Part shown: one piece after another, positions 1-6,901 of the stretch | Layout: every line of letters begins with the position of its first letter | Position numbering within the stretch: position 1 is the first letter of the stretch | Assembly: GCA_050743265.1 (NCBI GenBank) | Contig: JBOGEN010000146.1 | Location: forward strand, 1-11,992 | Direction: 5' to 3' | Origin: JBOGEN01 sp050743265 | GTDB taxonomy: Bacteria; Actinomycetota; Actinomycetes; JBOGEN01 | Length of the DNA stretch: 11,992 nt | Program-made: the position numbers and the translations under genes | Notes under the pieces: generated by a model | Seen by the model: the letters and a program-made list of their open reading frames with translations, nothing else | What the model was told of the DNA's origin: nothing | Database searches by the model: none

Positions 1-2
1 GC

Positions 3-977
3 CGTGCGCTCGCCGCCGCCGGCTACGTGGAGACCCCGTGCCCCCCGTTCGTCGGCCCGGCCCACTGGGACGCCCTGTGCATCGCGGACGGCGACGCGCG
101 CCGGCGCACGATGCGCGTGGCCAACGCCCTCTCCGACGAGGAGCCCGAGCTACGCACGACGCTGCTTCCCGGGCTGCTCACCGCACTACGCCGCAACGTC
201 GGCCGCGGCCAGGACGACGTCGCCCTGTTCGAGACCGGCACCGTGTTCCTTCCCGCGCCGGACATCGCGCCCGCCGCGCCGCGGCTTCCGGTGGACCGGC
301 GTCCGACGCCAGGCGAGCTCGCCTCCGTGGAGGCAGCGCTCCCGCATCAGCCCACGTACGCCGCGGTGGTGCTCGCCGGCGCCCGCGAGCCGTCCGGCTG
401 GTGGGGGCAGGGCCGCGAGGCCATCTGGGCGGACGCGGTCGAGGCGGTCCGGACGGTCGCCGAGGCGGTCGGCGCACCGGTGGAGGTGCAGCGCGGCGAC
501 CTGGTGCCGTGGCACCCCGGCCGGTGCGCCCGGATCGTCGTCGACGGCCAGGTCGCCGGTCACGCCGGTGAGCTGCACCCCCGCGTCGTGGCCGCGGCCG
601 GGCTACCGCCGCGGACCTGCGCGGCCGAGCTCGACCTCGACGCGGTGCTCGCCGCCGCGCCCGAGATCCTCCCCGCCCCTGTCGTGTCCACGTACCCGGT
701 GGCCAAGGAGGACGTGGCCCTCGTCGTGCCCGCGGACGTCCCGGCCGCGGACGTCGAGCGTGCACTCCGGGACGGAGCCGGGGGCCTGCTCGAGGCTTTG
801 CGGCTGTTCGACGTCTACACCGGCTCTCCCGTGCCGCCCGGCAGCAGGTCCCTCGCGTACGCGCTGCGGTTCCGCGCCGCCGACCGGACGCTCACCGACG
901 AGGAGGTCGCCGCCGCCCGCGAGACTGCGGTGGCCGAGGCGCACCGGCGTACCGGGGCGGTGCTGCGCAGTGCCTGA
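3..977 (+). CDS. pheT: Phenylalanine--tRNA ligase beta subunit, C-terminal part (5' end outside window)
   Basis: This is the last 324 residues of PheT. The full protein forms the cytoplasmic alpha2-beta2 synthetase that charges tRNA-Phe; family members are usually about 800 residues, so well over half lies upstream. The window opens in frame inside the catalytic-like core. The stretch LSDEEPELRTTLLPGLL followed by ALRRNVGRG and DVALFETG is characteristic of PheT. The final 95 residues or so, from about position 687, are the ferredoxin-fold anticodon-binding (FDX-ACB) domain. It is recognised by STYPVAKEDVALVVP, LFDVYTG, and a closing strand and helix (SLAYALRFRAADRTLTDEEV) that is typical of PheT C-termini. 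The gene ends at TGA 975-977. Its last 8 bases overlap the next gene's GTG start, so the two are probably cotranscribed. The alpha subunit gene pheS is expected upstream. Identity is very secure; the true start cannot be seen. Confidence 0.96.
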   Translation, partial: RALAAAGYVETPCPPFVGPAHWDALCIADGDARRRTMRVANALSDEEPELRTTLLPGLLTALRRNVGRGQDDVALFETGTVFLPAPDIAPAAPRLPVDRRPTPGELASVEAALPHQPTYAAVVLAGAREPSGWWGQGREAIWADAVEAVRTVAEAVGAPVEVQRGDLVPWHPGRCARIVVDGQVAGHAGELHPRVVAAAGLPPRTCAAELDLDAVLAAAPEILPAPVVSTYPVAKEDVALVVPADVPAADVERALRDGAGGLLEALRLFDVYTGSPVPPGSRSLAYALRFRAADRTLTDEEVAAARETAVAEAHRRTGAVLRSA

Positions 978-1785
978 GCTCTCCGGGGTCGCCCTGGTCA
1001 GCGGTGCGGGCCGCGGGCTGGGCCGGCACACCGCGGTGGCGCTCGCCGCGGCAGGCATGCGGGTGGGCCTACTCGGGCGGACGCGGGCCACCCTCGAGGA
1101 CACGCTGCGCGCCTGTGTCCAGGCCGGGTCGCGCTCGGTGGCCGTCCCGACCGACGTGACGAAGGACGAGGCCGTCCGGGCGGCGGTTCAGACCGTGGAG
1201 CGCGACCTCGGCCCGGTCGACCTGCTCGTCAACAACGCCGGGCTCGTCGACCCCGTCGAGACGACCCCGTGGCAGGCCGACCCGAGGGACTGGTGGCGCG
1301 TCGTCGACACGAACGTCCGCGGCCCGTACCTGCTCTGCCGGGCCGTGGTCGGCGGCATGGTGGAGCGCGGCCGCGGCCGCGTCGTCAACGTCAACAGTGG
1401 GATGGGAGCACGCGCGGTTCCCGGGTACTCGGCGTACTCGGTGTCCAAAGCCGCGCTCGCCCGGCTGACGGACGCGCTGGCCACCGACCTGGCAGGAACC
1501 GGCGTCACCGTCTTCGACGTGAGCCCCGGCCTGGTCCGTACGGACATGACCGAGGGCATGCCGATGTGGCAGGGCCTCGACCCCGGCCGGTGGAACGACG
1601 CCGCGGGCATGGTCGAGGTGGTCCGGCGGGTGGCGGCCGGTGACCTCGACGCGCTCACCGGGCGCTTCCTCCACGCCGGCAAGGACGACGTGGACGCGCT
1701 GCTGTCCCGCGCGCAGGAGGTCGTCGCCGCCGACGCGCGCACCCTGCGGCTTCGCCCGTACGGGCCGGACGACCCGCTCGCCTGA
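970..1785 (+). CDS. Classical short-chain dehydrogenase/reductase (SDR) of unknown substrate
   Basis: A complete 271-residue Rossmann-fold oxidoreductase of the classical SDR family. Visible motifs are the nucleotide-binding GAGRGLG at residues 12-18, NNAG at 88-91, a conserved Asn115 in DTNVRGPY, Ser143, and the catalytic pair Tyr156 and Lys160 in YSAYSVSK. The catalytic tetrad is therefore intact. Arg37 and Arg39 just after the second beta strand suggest NADP(H) rather than NAD(H); this is inference. GTG at 970 is chosen as start because it lies just before the first beta strand and overlaps the pheT stop by 8 bases, a common coupling arrangement; upstream codons in this frame read through pheT. 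The gene ends within a strong stem-loop. Neither the sequence nor its position between pheT and argC reveals a substrate. It resembles FabG-like reductases, but SDR function cannot be assigned from sequence alone. Confidence 0.92.
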   Translation: MPELSGVALVSGAGRGLGRHTAVALAAAGMRVGLLGRTRATLEDTLRACVQAGSRSVAVPTDVTKDEAVRAAVQTVERDLGPVDLLVNNAGLVDPVETTPWQADPRDWWRVVDTNVRGPYLLCRAVVGGMVERGRGRVVNVNSGMGARAVPGYSAYSVSKAALARLTDALATDLAGTGVTVFDVSPGLVRTDMTEGMPMWQGLDPGRWNDAAGMVEVVRRVAAGDLDALTGRFLHAGKDDVDALLSRAQEVVAADARTLRLRPYGPDDPLA

Positions 1786-1821
1786 CCCGTCTCGGGGGAC
1801 GGCATCGCCCTCGCGGGTCAG
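1782..1821 (+). terminator. Stem-loop at the end of the pheT-SDR unit, candidate intrinsic terminator
   Basis: CTGACCCG (1782-1789) pairs perfectly with CGGGTCAG (1814-1821). Inside it, CGGGGG (1793-1798) pairs with CCCTCG (1808-1813) with one G-U wobble, leaving a three-base bulge (1790-1792) and a nine-base loop. The hairpin includes the SDR stop codon. No T-run follows, which is common for actinobacterial terminators. It precedes the argC promoter region, so termination of the upstream transcript is the simplest role; this is inferred from structure and position. Confidence 0.6.
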
Positions 1822-1851
1822 CCCCGGCACCGCGCCACCTTCGATACCGAG

Positions 1852-1886
1852 TTTGCATAGAAATCCCGCATAGCGCATACTCATGC
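1852..1886 (+). promoter_or_regulatory. Candidate argC promoter overlapped by an ArgR operator (ARG box)
   Basis: This AT-richer island in GC-rich DNA lies 44-78 bp before argC. It holds three GCATA copies (1855-1859, 1868-1872, 1875-1879) and an inverted repeat GCAT-ACTC-ATGC (1875-1886). Published actinobacterial ARG boxes upstream of argC contain similar TGCAT/ATGCA half-sites. A possible promoter overlaps it: TTTGCA (1852-1857), 18 bp, then CATACT (1876-1881), each four of six to consensus. Transcription would start near 1888. ArgR is encoded downstream, so repression by arginine-bound ArgR at this site is the expected circuit. The exact operator limits and the -10/-35 choice are uncertain. 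Confidence 0.55.
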
Positions 1887-1888
1887 CA

Positions 1889-1917
1889 CATCGGCTGACC
1901 ATCGGCTGACCATCGGC
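1889..1917 (+). repeat. 11-bp tandem repeat in the argC leader
   Basis: The unit CATCGGCTGAC occurs at 1889-1899 and 1900-1910, followed by a partial copy CATCGGC at 1911-1917. There are no mismatches, giving about 2.6 copies. It begins almost exactly where transcription should start from the CATACT box, and ends directly before the Shine-Dalgarno sequence GAGGAGG (1918-1924), which is 5 bases from the argC ATG. The function is unknown. Confidence 0.85.
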
Positions 1918-1929
1918 GAGGAGGCGAGC

Positions 1930-2958
1930 ATGGCCGTTCGAGTGGGCGTCGCCGGCGCCAGCGGGTACGCCGGAGGAGAGCTGTTGCGCCTCCTGCTCGC
2001 GCACCCCGCGATGACGCCGTCCGTGCTGGCCGCGGGCGCGCAGGCCGGGCGTGCGGTGACGGACGTCCACCCGCAGCTGCCCGCGCTCGCCGGCGAGGAG
2101 TTCGCCCCGACCGAGGCGGACGCGCTCGCGGACGCTGACCTCGTGTTCCTCGCGCTCCCGCACGGGGAGTCCGCCGCCCTGGCGGCCGCGCTGCCCGACG
2201 GGCTGCCGATCGTCGACCTGGGCGCCGACCACCGCCTCGCCGACCCGTCCGGCTGGGAGGCGTACTACGGCGGGACGTACGCCGGGTGGTGGCCGTACGG
2301 GCTGCCCGAGCTTCCCGGCGCGCGGGCGCAGATCGCCGGCGTTCGCCGGGTGGCCAACCCCGGCTGCTACGCCACCGCCGTCGCACTGGGGCTCGCCCCG
2401 CTGCTCGCGGACGGCCTCGTGGAGCCGGACGACGTCGTGGTCGTCGCGTCGTCCGGCACCTCGGGGGCGGGACGGGCCGCGAAGCCCCACCTGCTCGGCA
2501 GCGAGGTCATGGGCTCGATGAGCACGTACAAGACCGGCGGGGCGCACCAGCACACCCCGGAGATGGAGCAGGCCCTCACCGCAGCCGCCGGACGGGGCGT
2601 CACGCTGTCGTTCACCCCGACCTTGGTCCCGATGCCCCGTGGCATCCTCGCCACCTCCACGGCACGGCTGACCCCGGGGGCCGACACGGTGGCGCTGCGC
2701 CAGGCGCTGCACACCGCGTACGACGACGAGCCGTTCGTCCACGTCCTGGCCGACGGCTGGCCGAGCACCGGGGCCACCGCCGGGGGCAACGCGTGCCACG
2801 TCCAGGCCGCAGCAGACACGCACGCGGGACGTGCCGTCGTCGTCACCGCCCTGGACAACCTGGTCAAGGGCGCCGCCGGCCAGGCCGTCCAGAACGCCAA
2901 CCTCGTGCTCGGACTGGACGAGACCGCGGGCCTGTCCGCCGCGGGAGTCGCCCCGTGA
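1930..2958 (+). CDS. argC: N-acetyl-gamma-glutamyl-phosphate reductase
   Basis: ArgC catalyses the third step of arginine synthesis, the NADPH-dependent reduction of N-acetylglutamyl phosphate to N-acetylglutamate semialdehyde in the cytoplasm. The 342-residue length is normal. The N-terminal nucleotide-binding motif GASGYAG is at residues 9-15. The catalytic cysteine is Cys146 in VANPGCYAT, the SSGTSGAG stretch follows at 174-181, and the active-site histidine region is GGAHQHTPE (203-211). The C-terminal LDNLVKGAAGQAVQN is a family signature. The ATG at 1930 is supported by GAGGAGG at 1918-1924 with 5-base spacing, the best ribosome-binding site in the window. It is the first gene of the arg cluster and carries the candidate ArgR-controlled promoter. 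Its TGA overlaps the GTG start of argJ (GTGA, 2955-2958), so the two should be translationally coupled. Confidence 0.98.
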   Translation: MAVRVGVAGASGYAGGELLRLLLAHPAMTPSVLAAGAQAGRAVTDVHPQLPALAGEEFAPTEADALADADLVFLALPHGESAALAAALPDGLPIVDLGADHRLADPSGWEAYYGGTYAGWWPYGLPELPGARAQIAGVRRVANPGCYATAVALGLAPLLADGLVEPDDVVVVASSGTSGAGRAAKPHLLGSEVMGSMSTYKTGGAHQHTPEMEQALTAAAGRGVTLSFTPTLVPMPRGILATSTARLTPGADTVALRQALHTAYDDEPFVHVLADGWPSTGATAGGNACHVQAAADTHAGRAVVVTALDNLVKGAAGQAVQNANLVLGLDETAGLSAAGVAP

Positions 2959-4106
2959 GCGTCACCGCCGTGCCCGGGTTCCGCGCGTCCGGCGTGACCG
3001 CGGGGCTCAAGGACTCCGGACGTCCCGACCTCGCCCTCGTCGTCAACGACGGGCCGGACAGGGCCGCCGCCGGGGTGTTCACCCGCAACCGCGTGCAGGC
3101 GGCGCCGGTGCAGTGGTCCCGCCAGGTGCTCACGGACGGGCGGGTGGACGCCGTCGTCCTCAACTCCGGTGGGGCCAACGCGTGCACCGGACCCGACGGG
3201 TTCGCCGACGCGCACGCCACCGCAGAGCACGCTGCCGAGCTGCTGGGGTGCTCGGCCGCCGACGTCGCCCTGTGCTCCACCGGGCTCATCGGCGTACGAC
3301 TTCCGCTCGACGTGCTGCTCGCCGGGCTGGACAAGGCGGTAGCGTCGATGAGTACGGACGCCGGGCATGACGCAGCCGGGGCCATCCTCACCACCGACAC
3401 CGTGAGCAAGACCGCGGTCACCACGGGAAACGGGTTCACGGTCGGCGGCATGGCCAAGGGCGCCGGCATGCTCGCGCCCGGCCTCGCCACCATGCTCGCC
3501 GTCCTCACCACGGACGCCGTGGCGGACCCGGCCATGCTGGACGAGGTCCTGCGCGCCGCCACCGCTCGCACGTTCGACCGGGTCGACTCCGACGGCTGCA
3601 TGTCCACCAACGACACCGTGCTGCTGCTGGCGAACGGCGCGTCCGGGGTCACGCCGGCCGACGGTGCACTCGCCGAGGCCGTCCACTCCTGCTGCGCCGA
3701 CCTCGCCCGCGCCCTCGTCGCGGACGCCGAGGGGGCGAGCAAGGACATCGCCGTCGAGGTCACCCACGCCGCCACCGAGGACGACGCCCTCGAGGTCGCC
3801 CGGGCAGTCGCGCGAAGCGGGCTGCTCAAGTGCGCGATCCACGGCGAGGACCCGAACTGGGGCCGCGTGCTCGCCGCCGCCGGCACCACCGCCGCCGCGT
3901 TCGACCCGGCACGGCTCGCCGTCGCCATCAACGGCGTGCAGGTGTGCCGTGCCGGCGCGCCGGGGGAGGACCCGGCACGGGTGGACATGTCCGACCGGGA
4001 GGTCCGCGTCGTCGTCGACCTCGCCGAGGGCCAGGCCGACGCCACCGTCTGGACCAACGACCTGACCGCCGCGTACGTCCACGAGAACTCGGCCTACTCC
4101 ACATGA
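2955..4106 (+). CDS. argJ: Glutamate N-acetyltransferase / ornithine acetyltransferase
   Basis: ArgJ transfers the acetyl group of N-acetylornithine to glutamate, releasing ornithine and regenerating N-acetylglutamate. Some members also use acetyl-CoA and so start the pathway. The product has 383 residues, slightly short of the usual 390-410. It is a self-cleaving Ntn-type enzyme: KGAGM at 168-172 precedes the cleavage site between Ala178 and the nucleophile Thr179 (ATML). The oxyanion-hole region STG (108-110), DSDGCMSTNDT (211-221), GEDPNWGR (297-304) and the C-terminal HENSAYST are all family hallmarks. GTG 2955 is the start because it forms a four-base overlap with argC and leads straight into the usual N-terminal region (VPGFRASGVTAGLK). 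No argA-like gene is present here, but whether this ArgJ is mono- or bifunctional cannot be told from sequence. The stop overlaps the argB start as ATGA. Confidence 0.97.
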   Translation: MSVTAVPGFRASGVTAGLKDSGRPDLALVVNDGPDRAAAGVFTRNRVQAAPVQWSRQVLTDGRVDAVVLNSGGANACTGPDGFADAHATAEHAAELLGCSAADVALCSTGLIGVRLPLDVLLAGLDKAVASMSTDAGHDAAGAILTTDTVSKTAVTTGNGFTVGGMAKGAGMLAPGLATMLAVLTTDAVADPAMLDEVLRAATARTFDRVDSDGCMSTNDTVLLLANGASGVTPADGALAEAVHSCCADLARALVADAEGASKDIAVEVTHAATEDDALEVARAVARSGLLKCAIHGEDPNWGRVLAAAGTTAAAFDPARLAVAINGVQVCRAGAPGEDPARVDMSDREVRVVVDLAEGQADATVWTNDLTAAYVHENSAYST

Positions 4107-5077
4107 GCGCACCGCAGACCACAGACCCCGCGCAGGTGGCCGCGGCGGCAGGACCGGCCGGCTCAGCGCCGCCGACCCCCGCGCATGCGGTTCCTGACCG
4201 GCACCGGGCCGCTCTCGTCAAGGCGTCGACCCTCGTCGAGGCCCTGCCCTGGCTCGAGCGGTTCCACGGCCGGACCGTCGTCGTCAAGTACGGCGGCCAC
4301 GCCATGGCCGAGCCCGCGCTCCGCGCGTCCTTCGCCGAGGACGTCGTGTTCCTCCGGTACGCCGGGCTCCGCCCCGTCGTCGTCCACGGCGGCGGCCCCC
4401 AGGTGACCGAGCACCTCGACCGCCTCGGCATCGCCTCGGAGTTCGCCGCCGGGCTGCGCGTGACCAGCGCCGAGGCGATGGACGTCGTCCGCATGGTGCT
4501 CACCGGCCAGGTGCAGCGCGAGATCGTCGGGCTGATCAACGCGCACGGCCCGTTCGCCGTCGGCATGTCCGGCGAGGACGCCAACCTGTTCACCGCGACC
4601 CAGCGGCAGGCCGTCGTCGACGGGCAGCCCGTCGACCTCGGCCGCGTCGGCGAGGTCACCGCCGTCGACCCTGGCGCCGTCCGCGCCCTGCTCGGCGACG
4701 GGCGGGTCCCCGTCGTGTCGAGCATCGCCCGTGCCGACGACGGGCACGTCTACAACGTCAACGCCGACACCGTGGCCGGGGCGCTCGCGGCCGGCCTGGG
4801 CGCGGAGAAGCTCGTCGTGCTCACCGACGTCGAGGGCCTGTACGCGGACTGGCCCGCGAGCGAGGAGGTCGTGAGCCTGCTCAGCGCGACCGAGCTCGCC
4901 GACCTGCTGCCAAGCCTGTCCTCCGGCATGGTCCCGAAGATGGAGGCCTGCCTGCACGCCGTCCGCGGCGGGGTGCCCCGCGCCCACGTCCTGGACGGGC
5001 GAGTCCCGCACGCCCTGCTCCTCGAGGTCTTCACCGACTCCGGTGTGGGCACGATGGTGGTCCCCGATGATGCCTGA
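4103..5077 (+). CDS. argB: Acetylglutamate kinase, probably arginine-sensitive
   Basis: ArgB phosphorylates N-acetylglutamate with ATP, usually the feedback-controlled step. It has 324 residues and an amino-acid-kinase fold. Visible motifs are VKYGGHAM (61-68, Lys62), VVHGGGPQ (93-100, glycine-rich substrate loop), NVNADT (218-223), LTDVEGLY (240-247) and the nucleotide-site SSGMVPKM (273-280, Lys279). Before the kinase core is an Ala/Pro-rich tail of about 30 residues and then a helix (DRHRAALVKASTLVEALPWLERFHG). In arginine-inhibited kinases such as those of Thermotoga and Pseudomonas, a helix at this place builds the hexamer and helps bind arginine, so feedback inhibition is likely (inference). 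ATG 4103 is chosen for its ATGA overlap with argJ. A GTG at 4136 would only trim the low-complexity tail. No strong Shine-Dalgarno precedes it, which fits coupling. Confidence 0.97.
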   Translation: MSAPQTTDPAQVAAAAGPAGSAPPTPAHAVPDRHRAALVKASTLVEALPWLERFHGRTVVVKYGGHAMAEPALRASFAEDVVFLRYAGLRPVVVHGGGPQVTEHLDRLGIASEFAAGLRVTSAEAMDVVRMVLTGQVQREIVGLINAHGPFAVGMSGEDANLFTATQRQAVVDGQPVDLGRVGEVTAVDPGAVRALLGDGRVPVVSSIARADDGHVYNVNADTVAGALAAGLGAEKLVVLTDVEGLYADWPASEEVVSLLSATELADLLPSLSSGMVPKMEACLHAVRGGVPRAHVLDGRVPHALLLEVFTDSGVGTMVVPDDA

Positions 5078-6314
5078 CTCCCGTACCGAGTCGCCCAGCA
5101 CGACCGCGTCCTGGCAGGAGCGCTGGGACACCAGCGTGCTGCCCACTTACGGCACGCCGCCGCTCGCCCTCGTCCGCGGCGAGGGCTGCACCGTCTGGGA
5201 CGCCGACGGCCGCGCGTACCTCGACTTCCTCGCCGGCATCGCGGTCAACGTGCTCGGCCACGCCCACCCGCGGGTCGTGGACGCCGTGACGCGCCAGGTG
5301 GCGACGCTCGCGCACACGTCGAACCTGTACGTGACGCCGCCGGCGGTCGCGCTCGCGGAGCGCCTGGTCTCGCTCCTCGGCGGTCCGGGCCGGGCGTTCT
5401 TCGCGAACTCGGGTGCCGAGGCCAACGAGGCCGCGTTCAAGATCGCCCGGCGTACGGGACGGCCCGAGGTGGTGGCCACCGAGGGCGGCTTCCACGGCCG
5501 GACGATGGGCGCGCTCTCCCTCACCGGCCAGCCGGGCAAGCGTGCGCCCTTCGAGCCGCTCGTCAGAGGCGTCACGTTCGTCCCGTACGGGGACGTCCAG
5601 GCCCTGCGCGACGCCGTCTCCACCGAGACCGCAGCGGTGTTCTGCGAGCCGATCCAGGGGGAGGCCGGCGTCCACCCGGCCCCGCCCGGCTACCTCGCCG
5701 CGGCACGCGAGCTCACCGCGGAGTCCGGCGCGCTCCTCGTCCTGGACGAGGTGCAGACCGCGGTCGGGCGTACCGGCACGTGGTTCGCCCACCAGGCGGC
5801 CGGCATCCGCCCCGACGTCGTCACCCTGGCCAAGGGTCTCGGCGGCGGGTTGCCCCTCGGCGCGTGCCTCGCCCTCGACGGTGCAGCCGACCTGCTCAGC
5901 GCCGGCCAGCACGGGTCGACGTTCGGCGGCAACCCGGTCGCCTGCGCCGCCGCCCTGGCGGTGCTCGACGAGGTCGACGAGCACGACCTGCCCGCACGCG
6001 CGGCCGACCTCGGTGCCCGCTGCGCGTCCGGGGTCCTTGACCTGGGGCACCCCCTCGTCGCGGACGTCCGCGGCCCGGGGCTGCTGCTGGCCGTCGCCCT
6101 CACCGAACCCGTGGCCCCCGCGGTCGAGCAGGCGCTGCGCGACACCGGCGTCCTCGTCAACGCGGTGACCCCGGACGCGGTCCGGCTGGCCCCGCCACTG
6201 GTGCTCTCGGACGCCGAGCTGGGCACCTTCCTCGAGCGCCTGCCGCACGCCCTCGACGCCGCTGCGCGTACCGCCGCCGGCGCGGCACGCACCGCCGACG
6301 GAGGAACGCCGTGA
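5067..6314 (+). CDS. argD: Acetylornithine aminotransferase
   Basis: ArgD is a class III, PLP-dependent aminotransferase that converts N-acetylglutamate semialdehyde and glutamate to N-acetylornithine and 2-oxoglutarate. Many members also act as succinyldiaminopimelate aminotransferase in lysine synthesis. Numbering from ATG 5067 (415 residues), the phosphate-binding NSGAEANE is at 114-121, FHGRT at 142-146, the cofactor-binding aspartate is Asp227 in LDEVQT, the Schiff-base lysine is Lys256 in LAKGLGGG, STFGGNP is at 284-290, and Arg373 lies in VRLAPPL. The start is ambiguous. ATG codons at 5067 and 5070 both follow GGTGG (5056-5060) and overlap the argB end by 11 or 8 bases; a GTG at 5043 is possible but less likely. 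The C-terminal 20 residues are Ala-rich and probably disordered. The stop overlaps the argR GTG, with no argF between. Confidence 0.96.
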   Translation: MMPDSRTESPSTTASWQERWDTSVLPTYGTPPLALVRGEGCTVWDADGRAYLDFLAGIAVNVLGHAHPRVVDAVTRQVATLAHTSNLYVTPPAVALAERLVSLLGGPGRAFFANSGAEANEAAFKIARRTGRPEVVATEGGFHGRTMGALSLTGQPGKRAPFEPLVRGVTFVPYGDVQALRDAVSTETAAVFCEPIQGEAGVHPAPPGYLAAARELTAESGALLVLDEVQTAVGRTGTWFAHQAAGIRPDVVTLAKGLGGGLPLGACLALDGAADLLSAGQHGSTFGGNPVACAAALAVLDEVDEHDLPARAADLGARCASGVLDLGHPLVADVRGPGLLLAVALTEPVAPAVEQALRDTGVLVNAVTPDAVRLAPPLVLSDAELGTFLERLPHALDAAARTAAGAARTADGGTP

Positions 6315-6853
6315 CCACCACCGCCCCGGGCGACCCCGCTACCGGCGCGCCCTCGTCCCCCCGGACGAAGGCGGCCCGCCGGCAGCGTGCCGTGCACCTG
6401 CTCGAGCGCCACGCCATCCACTCCCAGGCCGAGCTCGCTCGCCTGCTCGCCGCGGAGGGCTTCACCGTCACCCAGGCGACCCTCTCTCGCGACCTCGACG
6501 AGCTCGGCGCCGTCAAGATCCGGGACGCCGAGGGCGCGCTGGTCTACGCCGTGCCGGCCGAGGGAGGCGACCGCAGCCCGCGCCCGGCCTCCGGCGAGGG
6601 CGTCGCCGGAGGCCGGCTCGCCCGCGTCGCCGCCGACCTGCTCGTGACCGCGGAGGGGTCGGCCAACCTCGTCGTCCTGCGTACCCCGCCGGGCGGGGCG
6701 CACCTGCTCGCGTCCGCCCTCGACCACGTCGACATGCCGGACGTGCTCGGCACGGTGGCCGGCGACGACACCGTCCTGCTCGTCTCCCGACGACCCGACG
6801 GCGGGCCCGACCTCGCCGCGCATCTGCTCGCCCTCGCCGGCCACCAGCCCTGA
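6311..6853 (+). CDS. argR: Arginine repressor ArgR
   Basis: ArgR is a hexameric transcription factor that binds ARG boxes when loaded with arginine. The 180-residue product has a winged helix-turn-helix at about 18-80, with SQAELARLLAAEGFTVTQATLSRDL as its core; the Ser59-Arg60 pair in the recognition helix is typical. A short Gly/Pro-rich linker (about 83-102) leads to the trimerisation/arginine-binding domain (about 103-180), with GTVAGDDTVLLV at 147-158. Asp152 and Asp153 correspond to the aspartates that bind arginine. The GTG start at 6311 is preceded by GGAGGA (6300-6305) at 5-base spacing and overlaps the argD stop (GTGA). Its place inside the cluster implies that it controls its own expression through the argC promoter. 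A 67-bp gap follows, the only real gap between argC and tyrS. Confidence 0.96.
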   Translation: MTTTAPGDPATGAPSSPRTKAARRQRAVHLLERHAIHSQAELARLLAAEGFTVTQATLSRDLDELGAVKIRDAEGALVYAVPAEGGDRSPRPASGEGVAGGRLARVAADLLVTAEGSANLVVLRTPPGGAHLLASALDHVDMPDVLGTVAGDDTVLLVSRRPDGGPDLAAHLLALAGHQP

Positions 6854-6875
6854 CCCGAGCCCGGCCGATCCCGGT

Positions 6876-6901
6876 CCCCGACCCCCTGACACCCTGACCC
6901 C
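6876..6901 (-). other. G-quadruplex-type motif on the template strand before argG
   Basis: The plus strand has four C-runs: 6876-6879 (4), 6882-6886 (5), 6892-6894 (3) and 6898-6901 (4), spaced by 2, 5 and 3 bases. The minus strand therefore reads as four runs of at least three G with loops of 1-7, the standard quadruplex pattern. It fills the 67-bp argR-argG gap just upstream of the argG ribosome-binding site GAGGAGG (6905-6911). The pattern is directly visible; folding and function are not known, and such motifs arise by chance in GC-rich DNA. Confidence 0.5.

Noticed and set aside
4..969. Apparent 593-residue fusion protein reading through the pheT region into the SDR
   Set aside because: The upstream part is Arg/Pro/Ser-rich out-of-frame translation of pheT. 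Only the part from GTG 970 has a protein family fold.
1069..4112. Very long minus-strand open frames across the SDR, argC and argJ (up to 584 residues)
   Set aside because: They are antisense shadows of high-GC codons. Their composition is rich in Gly, Arg, Val and His without motifs, and the plus-strand genes are unmistakable.
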